A stretch of 6,243 bases of DNA. Source: Lachnospiraceae bacterium. Lineage in GTDB: Bacteria > Bacillota > Clostridia > Lachnospirales > Lachnospiraceae. Location: assembly GCA_003447895.1 (NCBI GenBank), contig DLYC01000200.1, positions 739 to 6,981 on the forward strand, in the 5' to 3' direction. Shown one piece after another: positions 1 through 5,149 of the stretch. A program made the translations under genes and the position numbers. How positions within the stretch are numbered: position 1 is the stretch's first letter; each line of letters opens with the position of its first letter. The notes under the pieces were generated by a model, which searched no databases, was not told the origin of the DNA, and was given only the letters and a program-made list of their open reading frames with translations.

Positions 1-391
1 CGGCGGGAAGACCGGGAAGACGTCGGCGTCGGGGAAGAGCGGGAAGACGTCGTCCTCGGGAAAGACATCTTCTGTCAAGGATTCGCTCTCGACGCTCAAG
101 CTGAGCGCGACGGAGAAGAAGCTGGTGCAGCTCTACCGGAAAGCCGATTCGAACACGAAAAAAGCGGTGATCAACCTCCTGGAGGGCGACAGCAGCGCGG
201 TCGAGCTCATCGGCGCGCTTCTGGCGTCGAAGGGGGCCGGCAAGGGCGGCGATTCGGGAAGCGGCAGCGGCGCAGGAGGCGCGGCGGACCTTCTCAGCTC
301 GGTCCTCTCGGGGAAGACCGGGGGCGGGTCCGGCTCGGGAAAGGACAACATGAGCATGCTCATGGATATCCTCGGAAAACTTAATAAATAG
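1..391 (+). CDS. Unrecognised protein with GKT/S low-complexity segment, C-terminal part (5' truncated)
   Basis: An open frame enters from the left edge (first full codon at 2) and ends with TAG at 389-391, giving 129 visible residues. I do not recognise the family. In order, residues 1-24 are a low-complexity run of Gly-Lys-Thr/Ser triplets. Residues 33-78 are a compact helical-looking segment (TEKKLVQLYRKAD, then TKKAVINLLEGD, then AVELIGALLAS). A Gly/Ser linker covers about 79-95. Two short amphipathic stretches follow, ADLLSSVLSGK (95-105) and NMSMLMDILGKLNK (116-129), separated by another Gly/Ser linker. A GTG at 125-127 could be read as a start, but no ribosome binding site precedes it and the frame stays open to the window edge, so I read it as internal. 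The Lys-rich linkers and lack of membrane segments suggest a cytoplasmic protein, perhaps binding nucleic acid or a partner; that is a guess. The domain that would name it lies outside the window. Confidence 0.7.
   Translation, partial: GGKTGKTSASGKSGKTSSSGKTSSVKDSLSTLKLSATEKKLVQLYRKADSNTKKAVINLLEGDSSAVELIGALLASKGAGKGGDSGSGSGAGGAADLLSSVLSGKTGGGSGSGKDNMSMLMDILGKLNK
5..75 (+). repeat. Codon-phased GGGAAGA low-complexity tract inside the first CDS
   Basis: The heptamer GGGAAGA occurs at 5-11, 14-20, 32-38 and 41-47, at offsets of 9, 18 and 9 bases, with a related GGGAAAGACA at 58-67. The 12-mer GGGAAGACGTCG occurs twice (14-25 and 41-52). The 9-base period is three codons, so gain or loss of units keeps the frame and changes only the number of Gly-Lys-Thr/Ser triplets. 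A similar short stretch recurs near 308-321. This is likely to vary in length between strains. Confidence 0.6.
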
Positions 392-415
392 TTAACGGTG
401 CCTGGCGCTATAGAC
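390..415. repeat. Decayed copy of the palindromic repeat, overlapping a stop codon
   Basis: This 26-base stretch aligns without gaps to the intact unit at 526-551, matching at 20 of 26 positions. Its core reads GGTGCCTGGCGCT against GGTGCCAGGCACC. It begins at the second base of the TAG stop of the upstream gene. The central T instead of A means it matches the reverse orientation of the unit slightly better (20 of 25). Three of the changes (407, 409, 413) turn Watson-Crick pairs into G-U pairs in + strand RNA, so part of the hairpin would still form. Confidence 0.6.
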
Positions 416-424
416 TTAATGAAT

Positions 425-551
425 AGTTTATGGTGCCAGGCACCATTAATTTTTTATAAACTTTCTGCTGCGGGAGTTTATGGTGCCAGGCACCATTAAA
501 TTTCTATTAAATTTTTATAAACTGAAGTTTATGGTGCCAGGCACCATAAAC
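425..551. repeat. Array of three palindromic GGTGCCAGGCACC units, about 50 bp apart
   Basis: The 13-base palindrome GGTGCCAGGCACC occurs exactly at 432-444, 482-494 and 533-545. Each copy is preceded by AGTTTAT (425-431, 475-481, 526-532). In the first two units the matching right flank ATAAACT lies further downstream (456-462 and 517-523), separated from the core by AT-rich inserts of 9 and 20 bases. In the third unit it follows directly, making a perfect 25-base palindrome at 527-551. All copies can form hairpins. From memory, this core is a dispersed intergenic repeat in many bacterial genomes; I cannot verify that here. It may act as a transcription terminator for the upstream gene, as a repeat spread by a transposase in trans, or as an operator, since the last copy covers the -35 region of the next promoter. 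Confidence 0.85.
430..455 (+). terminator. Possible intrinsic terminator formed by the first intact palindrome
   Basis: ATGGTGC and GCACCAT pair as a 7 bp stem around a CAG loop (430-446), followed by TAATTTTTT (447-455). The stem is short, but the placement about 40 bases after the upstream stop and the T-rich tail fit an intrinsic terminator for the first gene. The hairpin is also part of the repeat array, so the function is inferred. Confidence 0.45.
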
Positions 552-561
552 AGGCAAAGTG

Positions 562-570
562 TGCTATAAT
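562..570 (+). promoter_or_regulatory. Extended -10 promoter for the NhaC-family gene
   Basis: TGCTATAAT carries a perfect TATAAT hexamer (565-570) and the TGn extension (562-564). There is no recognisable TTGACA: the position 17 bases upstream (542-547) reads CACCAT and falls inside the 25-base palindrome. Extended -10 promoters can work with a poor -35. The expected transcript start is near 577, giving a leader of about 43 bases with AGGAG at 609-613 and ATG at 620. A protein bound to the palindrome would block this promoter. Confidence 0.7.
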
Positions 571-619
571 TGAGCTTCCGACGTAACCAATGTATTTATT
601 AAAATGACAGGAGCTCATT

Positions 620-1933
620 ATGAAACAGTCAGACACAACGACACCGACAGCGAATCCGAAAGCACTTCTGCCCATCCTGCTTTTTCTGTTAGTCTATTTG
701 GGGAACGGTATATTCTTTGAATATATCAGGCCGACAGAAGGGCAGATGGGCTTTTATGTAGTTTCCGTGGTCCTCGCGTTCTCGATCGCCCTGATCGCGG
801 CTTTCCTTCAGAACAGGGAGCTGAGCTTTGACGAGAAGATCCATATATGCGCGAAGGGGATCGGAGACGACAATATCGTGATCATGTTGTTCATTTTCCT
901 GATGGCAGGCGCCTTCAGCGGAATTGCCTCGGAGGCGGGCGGCGCATCCAGTACGGCAAACCTCCTGCTCAGCATTATTCCCGGGAAATTTGCGGTTCCC
1001 GGCCTGTTTTTGATCGCATGCCTGATCTCCATGGCGATGGGGACCAGCGTGGGCACGATCTCCGTGCTTGCGCCGATCGCGTGCGCGGTTTCCCGGAACG
1101 GCGGGCTTTCCCTTCCTTTCTGCGTGGGCGTAGTTGTCGGCGGCGCGATGTTCGGCGACAACCTGTCCTTTATCTCCGACACGACGATCGCCGCGACGAA
1201 GACGCAGGGCGTGGAAATGAAGGATAAATTTCGTACAAATATCAGAGTGGCATTTCCGGCTGCGCTGATCACGATGGCAATCCTTCTGGTTTACGCCTTC
1301 GTGAGCGGCGGTGCGGCGATCGGAACGTTTGACTTCAATATCTGGCAGGCACTTCCGTATTTCATCGTGCTGGGTATGTCCATTCTGGGGATCAATGTTT
1401 TCCTTGTGCTGATCGTCGGCATCCTGCTGTTCATTCTGGTCGGGATCCTGACGGGGTCTTTGGCCTACTCGACGGCGCTCGCCTCCATGGGCAGCGGCAT
1501 CAGCGGAATGTTCGAGACCATGATCGTTACGATCCTCGTGGCATCGATCGCGGCACTCATGAAGGAAAACGGCGGCTTCGAGGCGATTCTCGCCTTTATC
1601 CGCAAGAACGCGAACAGCAAGCGGGGCGGCATGTACGGCATCGCTTTTTTGACAGCCTTTATGGACATTGCGACAGCCAACAACACCGTTGCGATCGTCA
1701 TCGCGGCGCCCATTGCCAGAGACATCACCAGGGAGTACGGCGTGGAACCCAGGCAGACGGCCTCGCTCCTTGACACCTGCTCCTGCATTGCCCAGGGGAT
1801 CATCCCTTACGGCGCGCAGCTCCTGGTTGCGGCCAACATCGCGAAGCTGACCAGCGTTTCTCTGATTCCCTTCCTGATCTATCCGTTCGTGCTCCTGGTC
1901 TTTGTGGTGATCTCGATCCAGACCACAAAGTGA
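620..1933 (+). CDS. Na+/H+ antiporter, NhaC family (putative)
   Basis: This is an integral membrane permease of 437 residues, a typical length for the NhaC-type antiporters of the ion transporter superfamily. Such proteins exchange cations, or a carboxylate or amino acid plus cation, across the cytoplasmic membrane. Family marks seen include GTSVGT at 141-146, GGAMFGDNLSFISDTT at 174-189 (the NhaC-type signature in a re-entrant region), D349 with ATANNTVAI at 351-359 in the second half, and DTCSC with GIIPYGAQ at 385-400. About 11-12 hydrophobic segments are visible, beginning at residues 15-35 after a polar N-terminus. AGGAG at 609-613 sits 6 bases before the ATG, which settles the start. 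The downstream HD-domain gene follows after about 64 bases with no terminator between, so the two are probably co-transcribed. NhaC relatives include Na+/H+ exchangers and malate/lactate or amino acid carriers, so the family call is firm but the substrate is not. Confidence 0.88.
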   Translation: MKQSDTTTPTANPKALLPILLFLLVYLGNGIFFEYIRPTEGQMGFYVVSVVLAFSIALIAAFLQNRELSFDEKIHICAKGIGDDNIVIMLFIFLMAGAFSGIASEAGGASSTANLLLSIIPGKFAVPGLFLIACLISMAMGTSVGTISVLAPIACAVSRNGGLSLPFCVGVVVGGAMFGDNLSFISDTTIAATKTQGVEMKDKFRTNIRVAFPAALITMAILLVYAFVSGGAAIGTFDFNIWQALPYFIVLGMSILGINVFLVLIVGILLFILVGILTGSLAYSTALASMGSGISGMFETMIVTILVASIAALMKENGGFEAILAFIRKNANSKRGGMYGIAFLTAFMDIATANNTVAIVIAAPIARDITREYGVEPRQTASLLDTCSCIAQGIIPYGAQLLVAANIAKLTSVSLIPFLIYPFVLLVFVVISIQTTK

Positions 1934-1982
1934 GAGAGGCCGAAGGCGCAGGGCAGACGGGCTCATCACACAAAGGAATGTG

Positions 1983-1989
1983 GGAGGAG
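1983..1989 (+). promoter_or_regulatory. Ribosome binding site deciding the HD-gene start
   Basis: GGAGGAG lies 8 bases before the ATG at 1998. It leaves only 2 bases before the in-frame ATG at 1992, and it would lie inside the gene if the GTG at 1980 were used. This favours 1998, with 1992 as a possible alternative adding Met-Pro. Confidence 0.6.
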
Positions 1990-1997
1990 ATATGCCA

Positions 1998-2531
1998 ATG
2001 ACAAATGATAAGAAACTTTTTTACAAAGAACTGACCTCTTTGCTGGAGGATCCCAGGATCCGAAAGCTCAGCAGATTTCCCCAGCACAACGGGAGCAATA
2101 CGCTTCTCCACTGCGTTGAGGTGGCAAAGCGCAGTTTCGAGCTGGCAGAGCTGTTTAAGTGGAAGATCGACGAGGTGCAGCTCGCCCGCGGCGCAATGCT
2201 TCACGACTACTATCAGTACAGCATCAAGGAAGAGGGCCTTACTGCCTTCAAGCACGGTACATCCCATCCGCAGACCGCGGTGGAAAAGGCCGAGAATGAT
2301 TTCGTCCTGACTCAGAAGGAGAAGAACATCATCAGAGGACACATGTGGCCCCTGACCTTCGCGCATCCGCCAAAATCCAGAGAGGCGATCCTTGTATGCC
2401 TTGCGGACAAGGATATCGCGACGAAGGAATTCTCAAGGCCGGAGCTCAAGAAGGCAAAGAGAGTGGCGGGCACCGGTTTTACAAGACTTCGGAACATTTG
2501 GAAGCGGGAATCGGAAAAGCCGGAGAAATGA
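1998..2531 (+). CDS. HD-domain metal-dependent hydrolase, small cytoplasmic type
   Basis: The gene encodes 177 residues from the ATG at 1998. The HD superfamily motif is complete: H38 (in NTLLHCVEVA), the paired H69-D70 (in GAMLHDYYQY) and D137 (in LADKDIA). H90 and H115 (in GHMWPLT) sit where extra metal ligands occur in HD phosphohydrolases with two metals. HD proteins usually remove phosphate from nucleotides or phosphoesters. The form seen here, with ARGAMLHDYY, then GHMWPLT, then PKSREA, matches a small stand-alone HD family in Clostridia whose substrate I do not know. There is no signal peptide or membrane segment, and the C-terminus is basic (about 151-177). The gene follows the NhaC-family gene without a terminator and is followed by a strong one, so it ends that transcription unit. 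A functional link to ion transport is not evident from the sequence. Confidence 0.85.
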   Translation: MTNDKKLFYKELTSLLEDPRIRKLSRFPQHNGSNTLLHCVEVAKRSFELAELFKWKIDEVQLARGAMLHDYYQYSIKEEGLTAFKHGTSHPQTAVEKAENDFVLTQKEKNIIRGHMWPLTFAHPPKSREAILVCLADKDIATKEFSRPELKKAKRVAGTGFTRLRNIWKRESEKPEK

Positions 2532-2556
2532 TCCCCAAAAACCCTTCAGATTCAGT

Positions 2557-2599
2557 GCGGAGCGGCGCTTGACGCGCCTGCTCCGCTTCTTTGCTTTTT
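2557..2599 (+). terminator. Strong intrinsic terminator after the HD gene
   Basis: GCGGAGC plus GGCGC (2557-2568) pairs with GCGCC (2574-2578) and GCTCCGC (2580-2586), giving 12 G/C-rich base pairs with a single bulged T at 2579 and a five-base loop, TTGAC. The tail from 2587 is T-rich (TTCTTTGCTTTTT). CCCAAAAA at 2534-2541 can also pair with TTTTTGGG at 2595-2602, enclosing the hairpin. It separates the NhaC/HD unit from the TAXI/GltS unit. Confidence 0.85.
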
Positions 2600-2645
2600 G
2601 GGCAAAAAAAGCATAAAGAAATGCGCCATTTCCTCTGAATTTCTG

Positions 2646-2651
2646 TATAAT
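2646..2651 (+). promoter_or_regulatory. Probable -10 box of the TAXI-gltS operon
   Basis: TATAAT lies 38 bases before the TTG start, directly after the terminator region. No good -35 hexamer is seen 16-18 bases upstream (the 17-base position, 2623-2628, reads GCGCCA) and the TG dinucleotide abuts the box instead of being one base away. The promoter is therefore plausible by position but may need an activator. The transcript would start near 2658. Confidence 0.55.
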
Positions 2652-2673
2652 ATTACTAGTTAATATCAGTAAT
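2652..2673. promoter_or_regulatory. Inverted repeat at the expected transcript start, possible operator
   Basis: ATTACT (2652-2657) and AGTAAT (2668-2673) are exact reverse complements separated by 10 bases. ATATTA (2650-2655) and TAATAT (2661-2666) form an overlapping second pair. The element begins within or just after the -10 box and ends before the ribosome binding site, where a repressor site would be expected. The sequence is AT-rich and the half-sites are only six bases, so chance is a real alternative. Confidence 0.3.
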
Positions 2674-2675
2674 AA

Positions 2676-2683
2676 AGGAGGGG
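2676..2683 (+). promoter_or_regulatory. Ribosome binding site supporting a TTG start
   Basis: AGGAGGGG is a near-perfect anti-16S match, with AGGAGG ending 8 bases before TTG at 2690. No ATG in this frame gives a complete lipoprotein signal, so the site and the signal peptide together fix the TTG as the start. Confidence 0.75.
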
Positions 2684-2689
2684 AAAGCA

Positions 2690-3658
2690 TTGAAAGCAGT
2701 AAAGAGGAAAACGGTACTATGGGCAGCGCTTTTTCTGGTCCTCTTAATGATCACGGGATGCGGGCAGAAGAACCGGCTTCGCATCGGAACTGCGGGAGAG
2801 GGCGGAAATTACAACTCGCTCGGACACGCCCTGGCGAAAGCACTCGGGAATGAGCCCTATAAGATCAGTACCGAAGTGAAGACGACAGCCGGCTCCGCGG
2901 CAAACATCAGGCTTTTGTCCGGGGACTATCTGGAACTGGCCATGGCGCAGTCCGATGTGATCGACGAGATGTACAACGGGACACTCGGGACGCAGGCGAT
3001 GAGGGGCTACTCCGCGATCGCGGCCCTGTATCCCGAATGCATACAGATCGTTGTCCTTGCGGGATCCTCCATCGACTCAGTGGATGATCTGGCCGGAAAG
3101 GTCGTCAGCGTAGGAGAAGCGGATTCAGGCACCCAGAAGAACGCCGCGCAGATCCTTCAGGTCTACGGCCTTACTTCCAACATGCTTACGGTCCAGAATA
3201 TGACCTATACGGAGGCGGTGAACGCGCTCCGCGACGGCTCGATCGACGCGATGTTCTGCACGGCCGGCGCGCCGGCCCAGGTTGTGACCGACCTCTCCAA
3301 GGAGGCCCAGATCCGCCTGATTCCGATCGACAGTCAGCACAGGGCCCTCCTGACAAGGGCATACGGCTTCTATACAGAGGCTGTGATCGGCAGCGGGACC
3401 TACAACGGACAGAATGATCCGGTGGAGACGCTCGCTGTGCAGTCAGTCCTGATCGCCTCTGACAAGGTGCCGGATGAGACGATCTATACGATCACAGGCG
3501 CACTCTTTAAGGAGAAGGAGGCGCTCAACAGCGCGGTTCCGGTGGAGTTTGACCTGAGCGAAGAGCGCGCGGTGGAGTCGATCACGATTCCCTTCCATCC
3601 GGGAGCAGTTAAATATTATGAGGAGTGCGGCATTGCAGTCGGAACTTCCGGGGAATAA
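2690..3658 (+). CDS. TAXI-family solute-binding lipoprotein
   Basis: The gene encodes 322 residues. The start is TTG: it gives Lys/Arg at 2-7, a hydrophobic stretch at 8-22 and the lipobox ITGC (21-24), so the mature protein would begin at Cys24, lipid-anchored on the outside of the membrane. The TAXI fold is indicated by IGTAGEGGNYNSLGHALAKAL (32-52), the SAANIRLLSGDYLELAMAQSDV region (69-90), SVGEADSGTQKNA (140-152) and the C-terminal IPFHPGAVKYYEECG (300-314). These correspond to the usual TAXI motifs for the N-terminal glycine-rich loop, ligand contacts and final helix. TAXI proteins are the binding subunits of a class of TRAP transporters; characterised members bind glutamate or related dicarboxylates. 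Here no TRAP membrane gene is nearby. Instead a gltS gene starts 12 bases after the stop, whose TAA overlaps the next ribosome binding site. The family call is strong; the partner and ligand are inferred. Confidence 0.9.
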   Translation: MKAVKRKTVLWAALFLVLLMITGCGQKNRLRIGTAGEGGNYNSLGHALAKALGNEPYKISTEVKTTAGSAANIRLLSGDYLELAMAQSDVIDEMYNGTLGTQAMRGYSAIAALYPECIQIVVLAGSSIDSVDDLAGKVVSVGEADSGTQKNAAQILQVYGLTSNMLTVQNMTYTEAVNALRDGSIDAMFCTAGAPAQVVTDLSKEAQIRLIPIDSQHRALLTRAYGFYTEAVIGSGTYNGQNDPVETLAVQSVLIASDKVPDETIYTITGALFKEKEALNSAVPVEFDLSEERAVESITIPFHPGAVKYYEECGIAVGTSGE

Positions 3659-3670
3659 GGAGGGATACCA

Positions 3671-4864
3671 ATGCTTACGATCGAAATCAACAAATATCTA
3701 ACCCTTGCCATCTCTGTCGGCGTTTTGATGCTGGGACAGTTTCTCAGAAAGAAGATCCGCTTTCTCGAGACCTTCTGCATCCCCGCACCCGTGGTCGGCG
3801 GACTTGTCGTCGCGATCCTGTCCTGCATACTCTATGTGACGGGAGTTGTCGAGTTCGTCTACGATGATACCTTCCGCGAGATCTGCATGGTCTTCTTCTT
3901 TACCTCCGTGGGATTTCAGGCAAACCTTGCGGTCCTCAAGGAGGGCGGAAAGGACCTGATCATCTTTCTCGTGCAGGTCATCCTCCTGATCATTCTGCAG
4001 AATGTGCTGGCCGTCGGCGTCTCCCGCTTACTGGGCGTAAATCCCCTGGTCGGTATGTGTACAGGCTCCGTCCCCATGGTCGGCGGACACGGAACGGCCG
4101 GCGCCTTCGGACCCGTCATTGAGGACTTCGGCGTTCAGGGCGCGACGACGATCGCGACAGCGGCCGCGACCTTCGGCCTGATCGCGGGAAGCCTGATCGG
4201 AGGACCCCTCGGAAACTCCCTGATCAAAAAGTACGATTTGTTAAAGACCGCAAAGCCTGAGGAGGACTACGAGATCTTCGACGAGGACGAAGAGCAGCAC
4301 ATCCGTCACTTTGACAACTATGCCCCGGCCGTATTCGAGCTGTGCGTCACGGTGGGGCTCGGAACGCTGGTTTCCGCCCTCCTCACAAAGACCGGGATGA
4401 CCTTCCCCGTCTATATCGGCGCGATGATCGTGGCGGCTGTCATCCGAAATATCGGCGAGGCGACCGGAAAGATCAAGGTCTACATGGGCGAGATCAACGA
4501 CCTCGGCGGCATCTGCCTCTCCCTCTTTCTGGGAATTGCCATGATCACACTTAAGATCTGGCAGCTGGCCGCACTGGCTCTGCCGCTCGTGATCCTGCTT
4601 CTGGTACAGCTGGTGTTTATGTATATTTTCGCAAGGTTTGTGATCTTCCGCTTTATGGGCTCGGATTACGATGCTGCCGTCATCACGGCCGGAACATGCG
4701 GCTTCGGAATGGGTGCTACGCCGAACGCAATGGCGAATATGCAGGCGATCTGTGACAAGTATGCGCCCTCCATCAAGGCGTATCTTCTGATCCCGATCGT
4801 CGGAAGCCTTTTCGCGGATTTCATCAATTCGCTGGTCATCACATTCTTTATTAACCTGGTATGA
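3671..4864 (+). CDS. gltS: Sodium:glutamate symporter GltS
   Basis: This 397-residue membrane protein is full length for GltS, which imports glutamate with Na+ across the cytoplasmic membrane. The two inverted halves are both marked. GSVPMVGGHGTAGAFGP at 132-148 is the first re-entrant hairpin, and GTCGFGMGATPNAMANMQ at 341-358 is the second, with the very characteristic GATPNAMANM. About ten to twelve hydrophobic segments are visible. A strikingly acidic loop joins the halves (about 195-217, with EEDYE and DEDEEQ), probably cytoplasmic. AAGGAGGG at 3657-3664 is 6 bases before the ATG. The gene lies 12 bases after the TAXI gene and its TGA is followed directly by the ribosome binding site of the 65-residue gene, so these three are one operon. 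GltS normally needs no binding protein, which makes this arrangement unusual. Relatives may take other dicarboxylates or amino acids, so glutamate is likely but not shown. Confidence 0.92.
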   Translation: MLTIEINKYLTLAISVGVLMLGQFLRKKIRFLETFCIPAPVVGGLVVAILSCILYVTGVVEFVYDDTFREICMVFFFTSVGFQANLAVLKEGGKDLIIFLVQVILLIILQNVLAVGVSRLLGVNPLVGMCTGSVPMVGGHGTAGAFGPVIEDFGVQGATTIATAAATFGLIAGSLIGGPLGNSLIKKYDLLKTAKPEEDYEIFDEDEEQHIRHFDNYAPAVFELCVTVGLGTLVSALLTKTGMTFPVYIGAMIVAAVIRNIGEATGKIKVYMGEINDLGGICLSLFLGIAMITLKIWQLAALALPLVILLLVQLVFMYIFARFVIFRFMGSDYDAAVITAGTCGFGMGATPNAMANMQAICDKYAPSIKAYLLIPIVGSLFADFINSLVITFFINLV

Positions 4865-4865
4865 T

Positions 4866-4871
4866 AGGAGG
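4866..4871 (+). promoter_or_regulatory. Ribosome binding site for the 65-residue gene
   Basis: AGGAGG follows the gltS stop by one base and is 10 bases before the ATG at 4882. An earlier in-frame ATG at 4861 overlaps the gltS stop, but it lies upstream of this site and has no site of its own, so 4882 is preferred. Confidence 0.7.
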
Positions 4872-4881
4872 AAAGCGCAGA

Positions 4882-5079
4882 ATGGACTTTAAGAAACTGT
4901 TTCACGTTGAGAGTGACAACTTAGCAGTGCCGGAAATACACTCGGAGGATTTTGACGAGAGGCAGGATAAGGCCGACGACCAGGAGAATGCGGAGCTTGA
5001 AAAAAAAGACATCGTCTACGACAATGTGGCGATCCCGGAGATCCACATTCACCGCAAAAAGAAGGGCAAAAAACAGTGA
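4882..5079 (+). CDS. Small charged protein with duplicated DN-x-A-x-PEIH motif, unknown function
   Basis: I do not recognise this 65-residue protein. It has no signal peptide or membrane segment and is highly charged, so it is probably cytoplasmic. Its clearest mark is an internal duplication: DNLAVPEIH at residues 12-20 and DNVAIPEIH at 47-55, nine positions with only conservative Leu/Val and Val/Ile differences. A linker of mostly Asp, Glu, Lys and Gln joins the copies (21-46), and the protein ends in a basic tail (HRKKKGKKQ, 57-65). A good ribosome binding site and its place directly behind gltS support a real, translated gene of the transport operon. A bivalent peptide that binds the membrane partner, for example through its basic tail and the acidic GltS loop, is conceivable but is only inference. 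The N-terminal MDFKKLF could form a short amphipathic helix. Confidence 0.75.
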   Translation: MDFKKLFHVESDNLAVPEIHSEDFDERQDKADDQENAELEKKDIVYDNVAIPEIHIHRKKKGKKQ

Positions 5080-5149
5080 CAGGGCAGGAAAGCCGGAAAA
5101 TCAGTAACAGAGACATTTACAGACAACAGGTTATATGACAGGAGAACAG

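Noticed and set aside
2..73. GKT/GKS strings resembling P-loop (Walker A) motifs
   Set aside because: They sit in a Gly/Ser/Lys/Thr low-complexity run with no preceding beta strand, no GxxxxGK[ST] spacing in a folded context and no Walker B. They are linker composition, not nucleotide binding.
425..551. CRISPR array
   Set aside because: The repeated units are spaced at about 50 bases, but the sequences between cores are AT-rich and partly shared (ATAAACT, AGTTTAT), not unique spacers, and no cas gene is present.
571..619. Riboswitch or attenuator in the leader of the NhaC-family gene
   Set aside because: The expected leader is only about 43 bases with no stable hairpin or T-run, too short for a known riboswitch.
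689..1969. Minus-strand open frame of 426 codons opposite the NhaC-family gene
   Set aside because: Its product is rich in Arg, His, Asp and Gln, with no domain, as expected for the complement of a GC-rich membrane protein gene. The + strand frame has family signatures and a ribosome binding site.
1980..1997. GTG at 1980 as start of the HD-domain gene
   Set aside because: The ribosome binding site at 1983-1989 would then be inside the coding region, and no site precedes 1980 at proper distance.
5080..5149. Promoter or terminator between the small gene and the GPH gene
   Set aside because: I see no hairpin with T-run and no convincing -10/-35 pair; TTATAT at 5131-5136 is too poor a match and lacks a -35.
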